Source of the DNA: Nemopilema nomurai
Taxonomy: Eukaryota > Cnidaria > Scyphozoa > Rhizostomeae > Rhizostomatidae
DNA: 64,000 nucleotides
Direction: 5' to 3'
Assembly (NCBI GenBank): GCA_003864495.1
Contig: PEDN01001361.1
Coordinates: 124,001-188,000 of the forward strand
The notes beneath the pieces are model-generated. The model was not told the DNA's origin. It did no database searches and was given only the letters and a program-made list of their open reading frames with translations. Of the stretch, positions 40,701 through 52,900 are shown in pieces. Position 1 is the stretch's first letter, and each line of letters begins with the position of its first letter. Both the position numbers and the translations under genes were made by a program.

Positions 40701-41599
40701 GTATCCCAGACCTAATCACGAGTGTACTGGTTGCCAGACAAGGCCTTGGCGATATGGCGGTATCCAGTTCCATTGGAAGCAACATATTTGATGTGACCGT
40801 TGGGTAAGATAAAAATGCAGCTATTTAGCAATGCGTCCAATTGATTGGACCTCTTCCTTCTTTCAGTTTACGATCACCTATCCCACTGTTGTCTTCCCAA
40901 TTGAAAAATGGAAATAGTAGCTGTTATTGTTCCCTCTATGTCGAAGCTCAATGCTATGTTCAATGAGTGATTCTTAGAGAAGACGCATCTATGTAGTTGC
41001 TTTTAAGAGAGTTGGCTTTCGAAATGCGCAAGAAGTATCCTGACACTTGCCGGAAAGTAAAAAGTTACTCCAGACAAGTAGGTTTTTGAAAAACGTCAAA
41101 AATTAAATTTAAAGGCAAAAGTGAAAGAGTATAAAGGGCATTGAAAGCTTTTTTATGCTTATCCTTTCTATGCTAGATTTTGGCGGCTAAATTATTACAT
41201 TCTTGAATACATCTCAGTCAAGATAAGTTTCAATTCCATCTGCATTCCTAACGCCTATATTTTAATTCCCCCAAGTTATTTTTGCTTCTCTGGTAACGAC
41301 ATACCGTTGTTCATTTGAATACACCGCCTAATGCAGTAAATGAAATTTGTAGGTTGCCTATTCCTTGGCTGGTGTGGAGCGGAATTCATTCGTTCTCTGC
41401 CTACAAGGTGGACAGCTCAGGGCTGTTCTGTTCCACCATCCTTCTCTTCCTGATGCTTGTATCGGTCATCATCGCTATTGGTGCATTCAAATGGAAGATG
41501 ACAAAGTACCTTGCAGGGGCAATGTTTAGCTTATATGCGTTGTTTATTACTATAACTCTGCTTATTGAGTTCAAGAAGATCGGGTGCTTTGTCAGCTAG
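25783..41599 (+). CDS. SLC24A1/2: K+-dependent Na+/Ca2+ exchanger (NCKX1/NCKX2-type), complete
   Basis: Seven exons join in phase to 669 aa: 25783-26535, 33605-33677, 35850-36394, 38184-38318, 39410-39529, 40667-40803 and 41353-41599 (TAG). NCKX proteins export Ca2+ and K+ in exchange for Na+ across the plasma membrane. A hydrophobic leader (about 10-31) and N-glycosylation sequons (N44, N56) precede the first membrane segment. The alpha-1 repeat contains [12 protein letters not shown] (Glu132) and [12 protein letters not shown]. The alpha-2 repeat has [12 protein letters not shown] (Asp557) and [10 protein letters not shown] (Asp584), matching NCKX2 Glu188, Asp548 and the K+-coordinating Asp575. 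A cytosolic loop (about 230-475) holds [13 protein letters not shown], matching NCKX1/2 QLMIHTLDPLAEE, then a long serine-rich stretch. LPDVRRP opens the second membrane cluster. SIPDLITS and FDVTVGLPIPW favour the NCKX1/2 clade over NCKX3/4. In-frame TGA codons upstream make Met1 the first possible start; Met10 is an alternative. Confidence 0.95.
28457..28579 (+). repeat. Inverted duplication, left arm
   Basis: This 123-base segment recurs in reverse orientation at 29710-29832 with about seven substitutions and no gaps, roughly 94% identical. Weaker similarity continues inward after an indel, to about 28636 on this arm (ATGTTTAAGCTACT against ATGTTTAGGCTACT). The arm can be read as an open frame (…[19 protein letters not shown]…) ending at a TAG. 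About four of the seven differences would change amino acids, which argues against shared coding constraint. It could be the terminal repeat of a foldback element or an inverted copy of a non-coding sequence. Confidence 0.85.
29710..29832 (-). repeat. Inverted duplication, right arm
   Basis: Reverse-complement partner of 28457-28579, separated from it by 1130 bases, all inside NCKX intron 1. Extended similarity runs inward to about 29671. If transcribed with the NCKX pre-mRNA, the arms could form a long, nearly perfect duplex. Confidence 0.85.
33605..33677 (+). CDS. SLC24A1/2: NCKX exon 2, 73-bp loop exon
   Basis: This small exon is isolated between introns of 7.1 and 2.2 kb. It was found because exons 1 and 3 do not join in phase: exon 1 ends in phase 0 and exon 3 begins with two bases. 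Read in the phase-0 frame it encodes [24 protein letters not shown] plus one base, which is the conserved loop segment of NCKX1/2 and restores the frame. Acceptor is tatcgtag/GGAGG, donor GAAG/gtttgt. Skipping it would shift the frame. Confidence 0.88.
39364..39402 (+). repeat. 22-bp tandem duplication abutting an NCKX splice acceptor
   Basis: ATAAGTATATATTATTC occurs at 39364-39380 and again at 39386-39402. The second copy ends seven bases before the exon at 39410, so it forms part of the acceptor/branch region of NCKX exon 5. Confidence 0.8.
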
Positions 41600-41886
41600 G
41601 TAGTGTTTGCCCTACCAAAGCCTATACTTATTGATAGTCATTAAATTGGGTAGCGCTCGGGTAGCGTTCCCTCGCTGACTGGAGACGTGTGTTGCTGGAA
41701 TATAGCTCAAAGCAAAGACAGCTACTGCTTCTCCAGCGGCAAATGCGAAACATCAAGAAATGTGACGTCATTTCGGTTCATTGATGAGCAGATGTATGGA
41801 AATGCAAGACCGGAAACGGAGATATCCAGCTCTGGTTTCTCATGAAAGCGAATAGTGCAAACTCAGTGGTGTGATCGCTCGACTGG

Positions 41887-41892
41887 AATAAA
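41887..41892 (+). promoter_or_regulatory. Probable polyadenylation signal of NCKX
   Basis: AATAAA 288 bases after the NCKX TAG stop, on the coding strand. It is the first perfect signal downstream. Confidence 0.45.
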
Positions 41893-42002
41893 AGGCTATC
41901 ACATGCACCAACACAACATGCATGTTGATGTATTTGGTATTAAGTTTTAAACAGGGTGGCGAGCGCTGTCCTTGATTATACAGGGATTCTTTCCTCCTAG
42001 AA

Positions 42003-42134
42003 GACATTTTAGTGGACATTTTCGAAGACATTCTAGTGGACAATATAGAAGACATTCTAGTAGACATTTTAGAAGACATTCTAGTGGACATTTTAGCAGA
42101 CACTCTAGTGGACATTCTAGTAGACGTTCTTGTA
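42003..42134. repeat. 12-bp minisatellite, 11 copies
   Basis: Eleven contiguous units of GACATTYTAGTR-type sequence without length change. There is a loose two-unit alternation between endings TG/TA and AA/CA. Because 12 is divisible by three, frames stay open across it on both strands, giving RHSSGHFR-type (+) and MSTRMSSK-type (-) periodic peptides. It lies just beyond the inferred NCKX poly(A) site and is unlikely to be coding. Confidence 0.9.
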
Positions 42135-45100
42135 GAATCCTAATTGCGTTTGTGACTGCTAGTTAATACAATGACAGACTTTTCACTTGGAGGTCATCTC
42201 CGCAAACACCTTCGAATCCCGCTTTGTTGAATCAGAGGTATATTAGGGTATATTCTGTAAAACTGCTAGCTGCCAGATAGCGAGTAATTTACCTTAAATC
42301 TGGAACTCTATCCATTTTGGTGCCGACCAAGACTCTATCAAATAACCAGTGAATCTAGTTTCCTATTGACTTAAATTTTCTCAGCACACCCTCAGGACAT
42401 GAGAGTTTTCCCACACGGGCGCATCCATAGCTGGCATACGTAGCTGGTTGATAAGCGAAAATACGTGGGATTTGGCAAAAATGTTTTAACAACCAAAGAG
42501 GACTCGTCTCAAATAAGGTGCATGTGCGTGCCTCAAGAATTGGATTGCGAATAAAAGTTTGACATGACAAATTTCGGCCATGATTTGACCAATCTTTCAG
42601 GGTCACTATGTATCTGCGAGTCTTAATGAATCGCACTCTTTCTTACTTATATGTACTTTGAATGGGGAAACGTTCCATTCAATGTCCTTAACATTCTACT
42701 TTGTTTCAAATGGAATGTATTATTCTAGCTAGCCATAAAAGAGATTGGGGCAAAGAGCCTTTTGACTCAATTGTCAGCAATACTATCACTCAATTGGTAG
42801 AGGGGCTTCAGTCTCAAATAACATATTCTTCAGTCACAAATTAGTTGCGCTAGTTCTGACTAGGCCAGTGAGAGAATGCAAGGGATAAGGGGGGTCAACC
42901 TATTCTATTTCTTTAGCAAGAGCTAGGCCTTATATCTCTATTCCTCCCTATTATACTGGATTCTACACACTTGGTTGTTACTCTCTACTTAAGAGAAGGA
43001 TGTGAATGTAGTCGCAGAAGAAAGCTGCTTGAAAATGAACGCTGACGAACGTTGACTTTGTTTTCTGACGTGCAAAGACTCGTCAAAATGCAGTCTATAA
43101 AGGTCTTAGATCCTTTGAAGGTTTCTCATCGAAAGCTGATGCTTAATCTGACTAGAAAAGGGGTTCAGAACCAGTTTTTTATTTTTCCATGCACAGTTTA
43201 GACCCAAATCTGTTGTATTATATTAAAAATATTGTCCAAAGAGAAATAGTCATCGTTTATAATCCTATTTTATTTATTTATTGATATATTTATTGCATCT
43301 TAATAACTAACGATCTATTGATGTGATTGCGTGTAAATAAATACAGACATGCTATAAATTCAATTGGCTGTGATGTTGCGTCTTTGTGGTTTTCAATTCT
43401 TAATGCTGCAAACTAACAATTTTCAATTATATGATGCAATCTTGACTGTTCTCTGAAAATTATAGACAAAAGCGTGTACATCCTCAACTTTTTCGAAAAG
43501 TTCTGAACAAATGAAGTATGTCCTCAGTTCTATTACATGCCAAGATCCCAAGATGATAACAGTTGAACTAGATGAACCTGTTAAACACGTTGTAGGACAT
43601 TCCAGCATCGTCCTAGGCCACCTTGGAAGCTTGACTAACCCTCGTGCTTGAATAACTGTACAATACAGCAAATGCAATACTGTTCATAATGAGTACTGTT
43701 ATTCACTGTATTCAAAGACAGATATTCACTGTTACATCATATGGAAGGAGACAAGTTTCAAATATTTCCAATGCTTTTGATTTAAATTGGGACATCTTGT
43801 CTGATTGTCTGGCAACTGGCTTCCAAATCGATTTGATTGGCTCTCTTGACCGACCTGTCCAAAATATGAGCTAGTGGCTGTGGAAATTATTCTTCAACTT
43901 CAAACCACTACCAAAGTATATTTTTTCGTTTTGATATAAAAAATTATGTAATAATTATGTAATAAGTAGACCAAGGAAAACTTTTCAGCCAACATCAAAT
44001 ATTTAAGAATAAACTTCTTTCCGAACAGCGAATACTGAGCAACCGACTGCAGTTTGCGGCATCAGACATTGAATCAAATTTGATCTATTTCACAATTTCA
44101 ACGGACAGAAACCGTTGTTTTGAATACTTTTTCCTTTTGATAACAGACCGAGAACTTAATCTAACAAATCTACCCACGAGCCTCCCACGTCTTAACAGAC
44201 AAGGAGCAAATAAATTTCGTGAATTACGACAAGCCACTAACAGTACTTTGTAGTTGCCTGGGTCAAGAGTCGCTTCCCGATAATTAAATATTTTCAAATC
44301 AACATAAGTTATAAATCTCATCATCATTATTGCTTCTCAGTAACAGACAGAATAGGCTCTCACACTCTAGCAAGACTTGAAACGAAATGACTTTTGTTTC
44401 TTACGTGTTTTTTAGCACCTGTCCTTAAACGGAGTAATCATATATCTGATAAGTTGAGAACATTGAATCATTCAGCACTTACAAGAGATGATTTCAAAAG
44501 CCATTAGAAAAGGACATGCTGCCCCGCAGCTCACTTGTTAGGGTGTCACAGTTTTGGCGGGAATCTGTAGATGGCGTCAGTAGACTCAACGCTGACTCCC
44601 GCGAAACCAATGTTTTCTCTGTTTTAGTTTGACCAATTTGTTATAGTATTTTAGGAAAACAATTAAAATTTACCGGGAAATGAATTGAAATTCGTTTCGG
44701 GAAATGATTAGTCTTCAAGAAAAATGACACCAAACGAAAGAATGAGGTCGCGGGCTATTCAGTCAATCGAATACAAATAAAAACATATACACAAGTTGTA
44801 AATGAAAGCAGCCAGACGCAGTTTTTCTTGTCCGAATTGCGACATAGGCTCAAAGTAAAAAACTTTACAACTGAACATTAACTACAAATTGTAATACGTT
44901 ACAGTTGATAGTCCTCGGAGGCCTTTCTTGCTTTCAAGCGACTAGCTTTGTAGGATGTTTTCAAACTGACGTGTAACAAATATTGGAGTATTCTAACGCA
45001 AAATAATAACGTAAAAGGCATAAAAACGTTTAGAGCGAAAGCGGAGTTGTGATTTTAGAGGTTAAAAGGACAAAAAATGACTCACCGAAGCAATATTAAA

Positions 45101-46035
45101 GTACAAACAGGAATGTGAACCGCGAGTCTTCGTACGTGAAGTGAAATGAACTTGGGTGGGTCGTCAGCAGGGAGCCCACCCTTGGGATTTGTTTTAGCAC
45201 GTGATTTCTGATCAATCAAACCTCTAGCACGAAGACCATCGATTCACCAAAACAAACGTACATGCTATTTACATTGCGAAAGGGTATTGTTTACAACTTC
45301 TATACAATAATCGTTAGCTTCAAAAACAAAAGGTGAGGAATTTGTCTCGAGTGAAATATCAAAAATTAAGACGAAGCAATGGCTGCCGATAAAATTCCAG
45401 TCTGATAATTGCTTTCTATCTTAAATTAATATTACAAGTTTGTTAAACGTAGGGTACAAAAAACCAGGGGATGATGCTTGGAATTCAGAACTTTCGATAA
45501 GATTCAGTCAATTCAGCATGACCTTAATATGCCAGTAGATTAGGCTTCAAGTTCTCACACAGGAAATACTAAAAGCCATCTAAACCGAGGCACGAAAATG
45601 GGATGTTCCATCTAAACCCTAGTCAATGTGAAAAACATGCTTGCATTTGGTGTCGGCAAAAGAGATTTGCCTGATAAATCTTATTCATAACAGATCATTC
45701 AAAATTTGATTTGTATTTCTGAAGTGCCTAAAGCTAAAAAAATTGGACACTAATAATCTACAGATGTCTGTATAAAAGAAGTTCTTTCAAACATTTCATT
45801 AAATAATAAAGGCAGCTGTAATCAGGAGAGCTATTGTCATCGATTTCAAGGAGTGTTGCGACAGGAGGCTGCAGGACACCGAGAGGAAACAACCATTTGT
45901 TATTGGCTTGCTTCCAGGCTACAATGTCCTTGGCGCCAGTGCCGTTCTGGCTTTATCAAGTACGCCATTTAGGCCACTTACACTTCAGCAACGACAGCCA
46001 TTTGTAGCAGATTCTTTGATAGAAAACGATCGAAT

Positions 46036-49000
46036 TCATGACTGCATCAGTTTCGACATTTTTTGCTGAAGAGACATTAACTGTGAAATATTATCCTTTA
46101 AGTTACTTTCAACGTCTCTAAGTTCTTTCATTTTCAAGTCGTTGCTTTTTAGTTCCTTGATTCGCTGCTCAAATTGCGCATTTGACTGCATTAGTTTTCG
46201 GTTTTCGCTTTGAAGTTGCTAGAAGGTAAACAAACATTCCTATTAAATACTACTTGATACTAAAATAACTACGTCGCTTTAACTCTGAAGAGATTAAGTA
46301 AACCTTGAAATTTAATTGCCTTGAAATTTTGTCTAACGCAACAGTCAAAATGATTCATTAACAAACTTCAATCAAAATCGACCAATGGAAAGTTCACTTG
46401 AATTCTAAGATTCTAAAAACATCTTCAAAATGTCTACAGTTGTAATGACACAAAAAAATCATTATAAGGTATTAAGCACAATAGATTTGTATTCGTAGAA
46501 AATAAATATCATTGGTCCTAAAATACAATAAAGTTCAGCGGCAAGCTATAGCTAGATTACTGACTGGAGCTGTTTTTGAAACAAAATGTGGAGGACATTT
46601 TATGGGGTCGTTATACTTAAAAGAACTTTACCTAAACTTAAACTAACTGCTAGAAATCAACAAAGTAATAATTACATGTATTTTGACGGTCATGTCTGCA
46701 TTCATTTCACGATATGTGCTAATTTCGGTATTTTCTTGAGTAGCCCTGGCTAATTCCTGAAAAAGAGGAGAAAAATGGTCATTACATTATCAAGTCACAA
46801 AGGATACAGACAACCTTAAAAATAATATATTTGAGCTATGTTTCTAAACAATTTGTTTTAAGGTTATGAAGTCTACCTAGCAATACTAATTTATCGATAT
46901 TTTCTGCTAGCTTTGCATTGAGATCTCTGAGTATAGATTCATGTGACATCACAAATTAGGCAGGCCATTTGAACACTGTGACGAACTGATCCAACAGTGA
47001 TCCGATGCTTCTCTGATTCCTAACAGGCGATAGGCCTCTATTCTTTAGCTTTTTAACAGTAACAACAAAAGCACTGAATGCTAAGACTCAATGAAGTTTG
47101 ACACGCACATGATTATATCCCAAAGCCTGCGCATAATCAACGAACTGGCTGTTGAATAATCATGGTTGAGATCCTGACAATTTAACTGTGCAAAGCTGTC
47201 ATTGTTACGGATGTGTCTGAAGCTGCTTCTTTTCATAATTATATCAAAACTTTACAATACAAAGTGAGCTTGACTGCAAATCGATCGACTGCGTCTTAGA
47301 GCAGAGTACTTAACGCCCCGAGAAATTTCTATTTTCTCACAAAAGCATCAGAGATAAGAGCTAGACGACGACTGTGTCTACCAATGGCAAAAAGCGATTC
47401 ACGCGCAAGTAAATGCAGCAATATTCAACACTGGAGCGTGTCAGAATAAAAAATCCATTCATTCCGTCTGTGATTAATCCATAATGATTAACTAGTGCAC
47501 ATCTGCTTCAGCATTATGATGAAATCCTTAGATCGTCAATTGCATCCATGAACATGTGGTCGCAGAATAAAGGTAGCAAAAACGTGCTTCTAACGTCTAA
47601 CAGTAATAAATAAAGTTGTTCTCCATGTGGTTTGTCACATAATATTGTTAATAGAAACAAATGAAAACATCTAGCATGTAACAAGTGCGCCTTTCTTTGT
47701 CTCCTACTTTCATCGATAAAAAAAACCTCTTTTATCCAAGCTGACACCGAAGAAAGAACCCCCCCCCCCCCCTTTTAGAGCCAGCCAGTCAGACACAGAA
47801 TCAGTAGGCCACTTACTTCGTCTTTTAACGTAAGACGTCCGGTTAATTCCATCAGTTTCTGCTCCCAGTCTTGTCTCATTCGCTCTATGATCTGTCCATT
47901 GGCGCCTCCCGATTCATTCACTTCCATAAGCTGGTAAAAATATAAACAGTCATCTTGCTTGAATCGAATCAAGTTTGATGTTTGTCATATATATACAAAT
48001 ATGTAAAGATCATTGAATGAAGTGGAAGTTACCAAGGTGTTTCTGCACCATAGAAACTGGAGTAACAGCAAGATTCAAAATAAGAAATTCTCAGTCTTTT
48101 CTTTTCACTCTTTTTTGTCTTCAACCCTACTTTATTTGTTGATTACAAATAAAAGCAATAACTAGCCATTTTTAACAGATACAATTTCCATGTCTCTAAA
48201 AAAACTGATATGCTCTATTGATTGAAATTTATACCAAGCAACACAGAATATTTGAGCCGGTGAACTCTCACAATGAGGCAAGTTTAATTTCACTAATGTA
48301 ATACTTTTGGGTCCAACAAATGTCGTATGAAAATAAATTGGCAAGATATCAAAAAAGTAATCTTCAATCAGGAGTAATTTTATTAGCAGCAGCAGTAATA
48401 CAAAATACGAAGTTTACCTTTTTCTTCAGGCGCGTGTTCTCGTCCTTGTAATTATTAAGTTGTTCTTTCCATTTTTCTACATTTACTGTGCTTTCTTGAA
48501 GTGCAGCTGTTAATTTTGCGTTATTATTTTTCAGTGTCTGTAATTCTGCTTCCCATTTTTTGGCATTTGCAGAGCTGTCAAATAAAGATATATAACATTT
48601 TCTAACTATCAATGTACGATAATGAATATTAGCTATCAGTATCGTATTCATAGCAGTTAAATATTGATCTATTCGAGTGAATAAAAATTAATAATAAAAA
48701 AGGATTGGTGTCAGTTTATCAGTTGGTCAAGAATTTCAAAGCATTATAAAAATGCTTACAATTTTTTTCAAAAAGAATGGCCAAAACATGGATAAATACT
48801 TTGATCCTTAATTGTAAGGTGGCAGCATGTTTTTGTTATTGCAAAACTGGCTTCCCGTCAGCAATTCAAATCCGCCATTACGTGAAAGTTCGGGAAACCT
48901 GAGTTGACTTTGAATCAACTAGAGGTAATTAAAGCGTTCACCATCTTGAGGAGCATGATAAGACATAGCCTTAATTATGTAACCATTTTAATCCAGCTCA

Positions 49001-49953
49001 CCACCTTAATCAGATAGTTAGTACCTTAATCAAGCAGGTATTAATACTACATTGGCTGAAGACGGGGGTATCGTCGCTATCCCAATGATTATCAACAATC
49101 ATAATACACATTACTTTAGATGCATACAAAATACTAAAGACGTCAACAAACAACGCTCTCATTATACAAATACGATTAAAACGAAGATCTGGCGGAAATC
49201 ATGAAACTTTTTGAGACTTTTGACACAAATCCCGAGCAGCTCAAATTAATCTCTGCAAATTAAATAATCCCAGTTCCCTTAAACAAAAGTGAAACAATGT
49301 TCCTAGTGGCATGTTATGGCCTGCTGAAAACTTCTTGAATATGAGACAAACATTTCAATTCTTGAAAACGCAGCGTTTGCCTACGGACACCCTATTATTG
49401 CTTCAGTTTGTTGCATGGACACCACGTTATTGTCGGAACACACCATAGGGGCACCAAACTATGCGCATTTTCAAAAGTTCATACAGAAAAGCATGTGGGA
49501 AAAATATAAGATCTGTAACAGACAGGGCTAAAGGATCTAAGGAGCTAAAGGAGCTAAGGAAGCTAAAGGAACATCAACCGACACGAAAAGACCAATGCTG
49601 AGCGGGGGGTAATTCTACAAAGCCATGAGCTATACACAAATGTTGTTGAGATCAAGTCGATCATAGCAATTCTCAGTCAAGCAGAATAGACCAGCTGTTT
49701 TGCCTTGATTAGGAAAGGGGCACAATCTCTTCACCTCTAAGACACCCTAACAAATATTCATAACCGTGTTGATATCTTTACAATTTGGGAGAAGCTGCTC
49801 GGATTAAGCCGTCCAAGTCTCCTACAATGAAGGGTCATTTTGTATTATAGAGCAATACCTTTGAGCCAAAGCCTTTTTTAACCGGTCGTTTTCGTACTTG
49901 AGCTGGGAGTCGGTCGAATTGCCAAAAGATTTATGGCTGCCACCAGCATCATC
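46036..49953 (-). CDS. HOMER: Homer scaffold protein, coiled-coil and C-terminal half (5' exons not found)
   Basis: Five minus-strand exons join in phase into 209 C-terminal residues: 49953-49859, 48574-48418, 47930-47817, 46756-46676 and 46218-46036 (TGA). The decisive block is KKWEAELQTLKNNNAKLTAA followed by LQESTVNVEKWKEQL, which aligns closely with vertebrate Homer (KWxxELxxLxxNNAKLTxALxEStaNVxqWKxQL). After it come continuous heptads with leucine/isoleucine repeats, ending in a Leu/Met-rich zipper (MKELRDVESNLKDNISQLM), the part that tetramerises long Homers. Homer links group I metabotropic glutamate receptors, IP3 and ryanodine receptors, Shank and TRPC channels through its N-terminal EVH1 domain, setting local Ca2+ signalling. 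That domain is not encoded by any exon found. The first visible exon starts in phase 0 with DDAGGSHKSFGN, a low-complexity linker that normally follows EVH1, so upstream exons should exist at higher coordinates or beyond the window. Confidence 0.92.
47759..47772. repeat. C14 homopolymer in a Homer intron
   Basis: Fourteen consecutive C on the plus strand (G on the Homer sense strand), 45 bases beyond the donor of the exon at 47817-47930. Similar C/G tracts of 9-12 bases recur at 373-381, 16964-16975, 17139-17148, 23861-23871 and 31175-31186, which looks like a genome-wide habit. Confidence 0.9.
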
Positions 49954-52900
49954 CTGAAACGCAGAGGAAATCGTTAGTCTCTCAGCTTCGCAAAACAAGG
50001 CCTAGAATACAAGACGTCTTTTGAGCCTTTGAGCAAAAGGCTGAATTGACCGACAAACGAAAAGACTTCCATGATAGATTCCGCTTTCAAGTTATGCGAG
50101 GCGATGAAAGGTTGGGGGACATCATATAAAGAAGAAAAAGATTATTGATTTGGGTGCATGCTTGACTATATTAGCCAAATACAGTAACAGTTAGTACCAT
50201 AGCTTCGCAAAACAAAGCTTAGAAATATGAATACGAAAAGACACCCATGAGAGATTCTGTTTAAAGTTGGCCATTTGAAATCAAGCTTATCACAATTAAT
50301 TGGAAGGAGCTTTCCCGTGAAGTTAAAAAGAGACTTTTAGCAAATGTTGAAAAACACGCATGTAAATGACAGATTATAAATGATTTGAGATTCTTGTTCT
50401 TTGAACTTTGAAAACAATTCAACGCATAAAGAATTTTGGACTAGACATTTGTGTGCTGACGTCTAAATTGAAAAATACTGTCTTAATTCTTTTTAGCTAA
50501 ATTTTTTTAAGTTAATGACGAGGGTTTGGTCCACTCTACATTAGAAAGTTATTGCCAATGAGTTGATAAAAGTTTCTTCATCAAGCACTATTAATAGACA
50601 AAATGAAACGCTAAAAAATTTATCATTCGTTAGTAATTTTTAAAAGACAAAACCCAGCACTTTTTTCAAAGAATTAGGGGCAGACAAGTTTCCTGAAGGA
50701 CTGGGGGCAGCGGCACCAAACGCTGGCTGCTAGAATGCTGCCATTGCTTGCTAGTCTTGCAGATAAATATTCATCAAAGACAAAGTTACATATCTGGCTT
50801 TGATATCTTTGAAAATGTGTTAATAATCTGGGGCTTGGGTGTGAAATCAAAACCTCTGGCGTCATTTACGACTTATGGTAAATTGAATTTTAACGCCATT
50901 CGTGAAAACTTGTCTTGTGTGAAGGTCTATCCATGCAGTAATTGAAGGAAATGGCATTTCTCTCGGCTCTGAGCCGTACGCCTTAACTATAGCCAAGATT
51001 TTTCGGGAGCAATTTTTTAAAAATTTGGTTATAGCCCTCATTTATTGCATAATTAGATTTGAGAAATGATAATTGCTTTACAATTTGTAATATTTCACAA
51101 TAAACACTTGACACCTGTCCATCAGCAATTGTTACCTTTCGGTTCTAATAAATGCTCGAGGTAAATTCATTTCCTAACGACTATTGCAGGCCTACGCGGA
51201 ACTATCATTATTTATAACGACCGGCGTTAACATCCTACATAGGATTCCATGACAACAGATATGGCGATAAGGGCAGTTACATCGGCATGAGCCATACATG
51301 ACTTCATACATGGCACATGGCAACCTCACGAGAGTAATATCCATGGAAATTTAAACAATCTATAAATGATTCGAGCAGGCTAAAATCGGGGCATTAAAAT
51401 TGACGTTGTGAAAGATGAGTGGAAAAACTTGAACCCTAATACACAAATTTCAATCAATTAGAATAGAAAAAATGACTAATAAGGTAAGCCCCTAGTATAC
51501 AAAAGCAATCAATAAATGAATAATTCAATTTGAAAGTATAGAATTGTGCAACTTGTGAAAAAATTGGGGGCATTGTCATATAGGCTATCAAAAAGGATCT
51601 AGTGGCAGAAGGTGCAAATAAGCTGGGTATGACATAGAGAGCATATAAGAAGGGGGAGGGGAAGAGAAAGAGCCCAAATGACTAGAGACGATCAACGTAT
51701 AATAGAATCACTGCATACGAAAAGTACTTCTTAAATGAGTACATGGCTGAGTGTTTTTAAGTTTAAATGAGGTTCCAGACTTCTAGCTTTAGTATTTATA
51801 TTTCATCTTCGTTGTCACCTCTATCTTTTATCTTTACATCTTCACTTCAAATCTACACCTGAATCGCTACGTCTCCATGGTTAACTGAAGTCCTTCGCGT
51901 AGTGTAGCATAATTAACTCTTGTTTAGAAAATTGTGAAATGAAATTAGCAGACTAATTTTATTATGAAATTTAAAACCAGAAAACAGAAAAAACACTAAT
52001 TAAGTTGCTATAGCAAACATTTTTACCAGCGCATTGCGTGTTTAGGTATACCATATATCGACCTAAATGTTGATGTGGCCTAATTAGATTGTTATAAGCA
52101 AGACATTATGACAAGATATCAAGTTTGCGTAAACAATAAGTCTTGAAAATGACGATTTCGTCGATAACAACCAGGAATATCGTGGATAAAAACTTACGGC
52201 ATGCCATAAATTTGGTTTCTGCACAAACTTCAGCATTTTCTCCAGGAGAGATACCACTGATTTTGAATATGGCTCTTGTCATGAATATTTAACAAGTCGC
52301 AGGAAAAACCTGTTGTTTCTAAAACCCCATGCAATAAAATACGAACATCACACTAGCAAAACAACGAAACTAGTAGGTGCGGCCTTTGGCCTCGTTGTAA
52401 TCAAGAAAGCCCTACAGCCGCTGTTGTTTGATTGCCAATTGTCTTGCGCGGGAATCGTTAAGATTCCAAGTCTCTTTAATTGTTAAAATTAGCCACTCTG
52501 GTTAGAGAATGAAAAAAAATACATCAAACATGCCGAACGAACGTCTTTTAAGAAGATCAACAAGTTTCTTTTATGCTTGACGTAAAATGAGAGTGAATTA
52601 GTATCTCAAGCTCCCCTTATTATCTCCTTGAAATTCAACTTAAAGCGCCAAGAAATTCGTTCATTTGAAAGACAAAATGCGTACACCAAATCCCTTGGAT
52701 CAAACTAATTCAATGGGAATGCGTTGGCATTAATGGGCGACATCTCTGGGGAATCATAACCACTGCCTTGCTATTCAACTATGGGCGGCGAGGGAGATAC
52801 ACATAGCACAAACAAGCAGCGAATCAGTCATGTTTCTTATGCTTGGAACTCGGTGTTGCTAGTGAGCTGTCAAAAATGCCACCAGCAATTATTCTGAAGG

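Larger units (their letters stand above)
41600..46035. other. Gap between convergent NCKX and Homer 3' ends
   Basis: This should contain both 3' UTRs plus the 12-bp minisatellite. No gene is recognised; the open frames here are short. A perfect E2F-type motif (TTTTGGCGGGAA) lies at 44552-44563. No clear minus-strand poly(A) signal for Homer was seen within 1 kb; a cluster of minus-strand AATAAA motifs is near 43266-43300. Confidence 0.5.

Noticed and set aside
45151..45184. GGGTGGG ... CCCACCC inverted repeat
   Set aside because: Only seven paired bases with a long loop; expected by chance in 64 kb.
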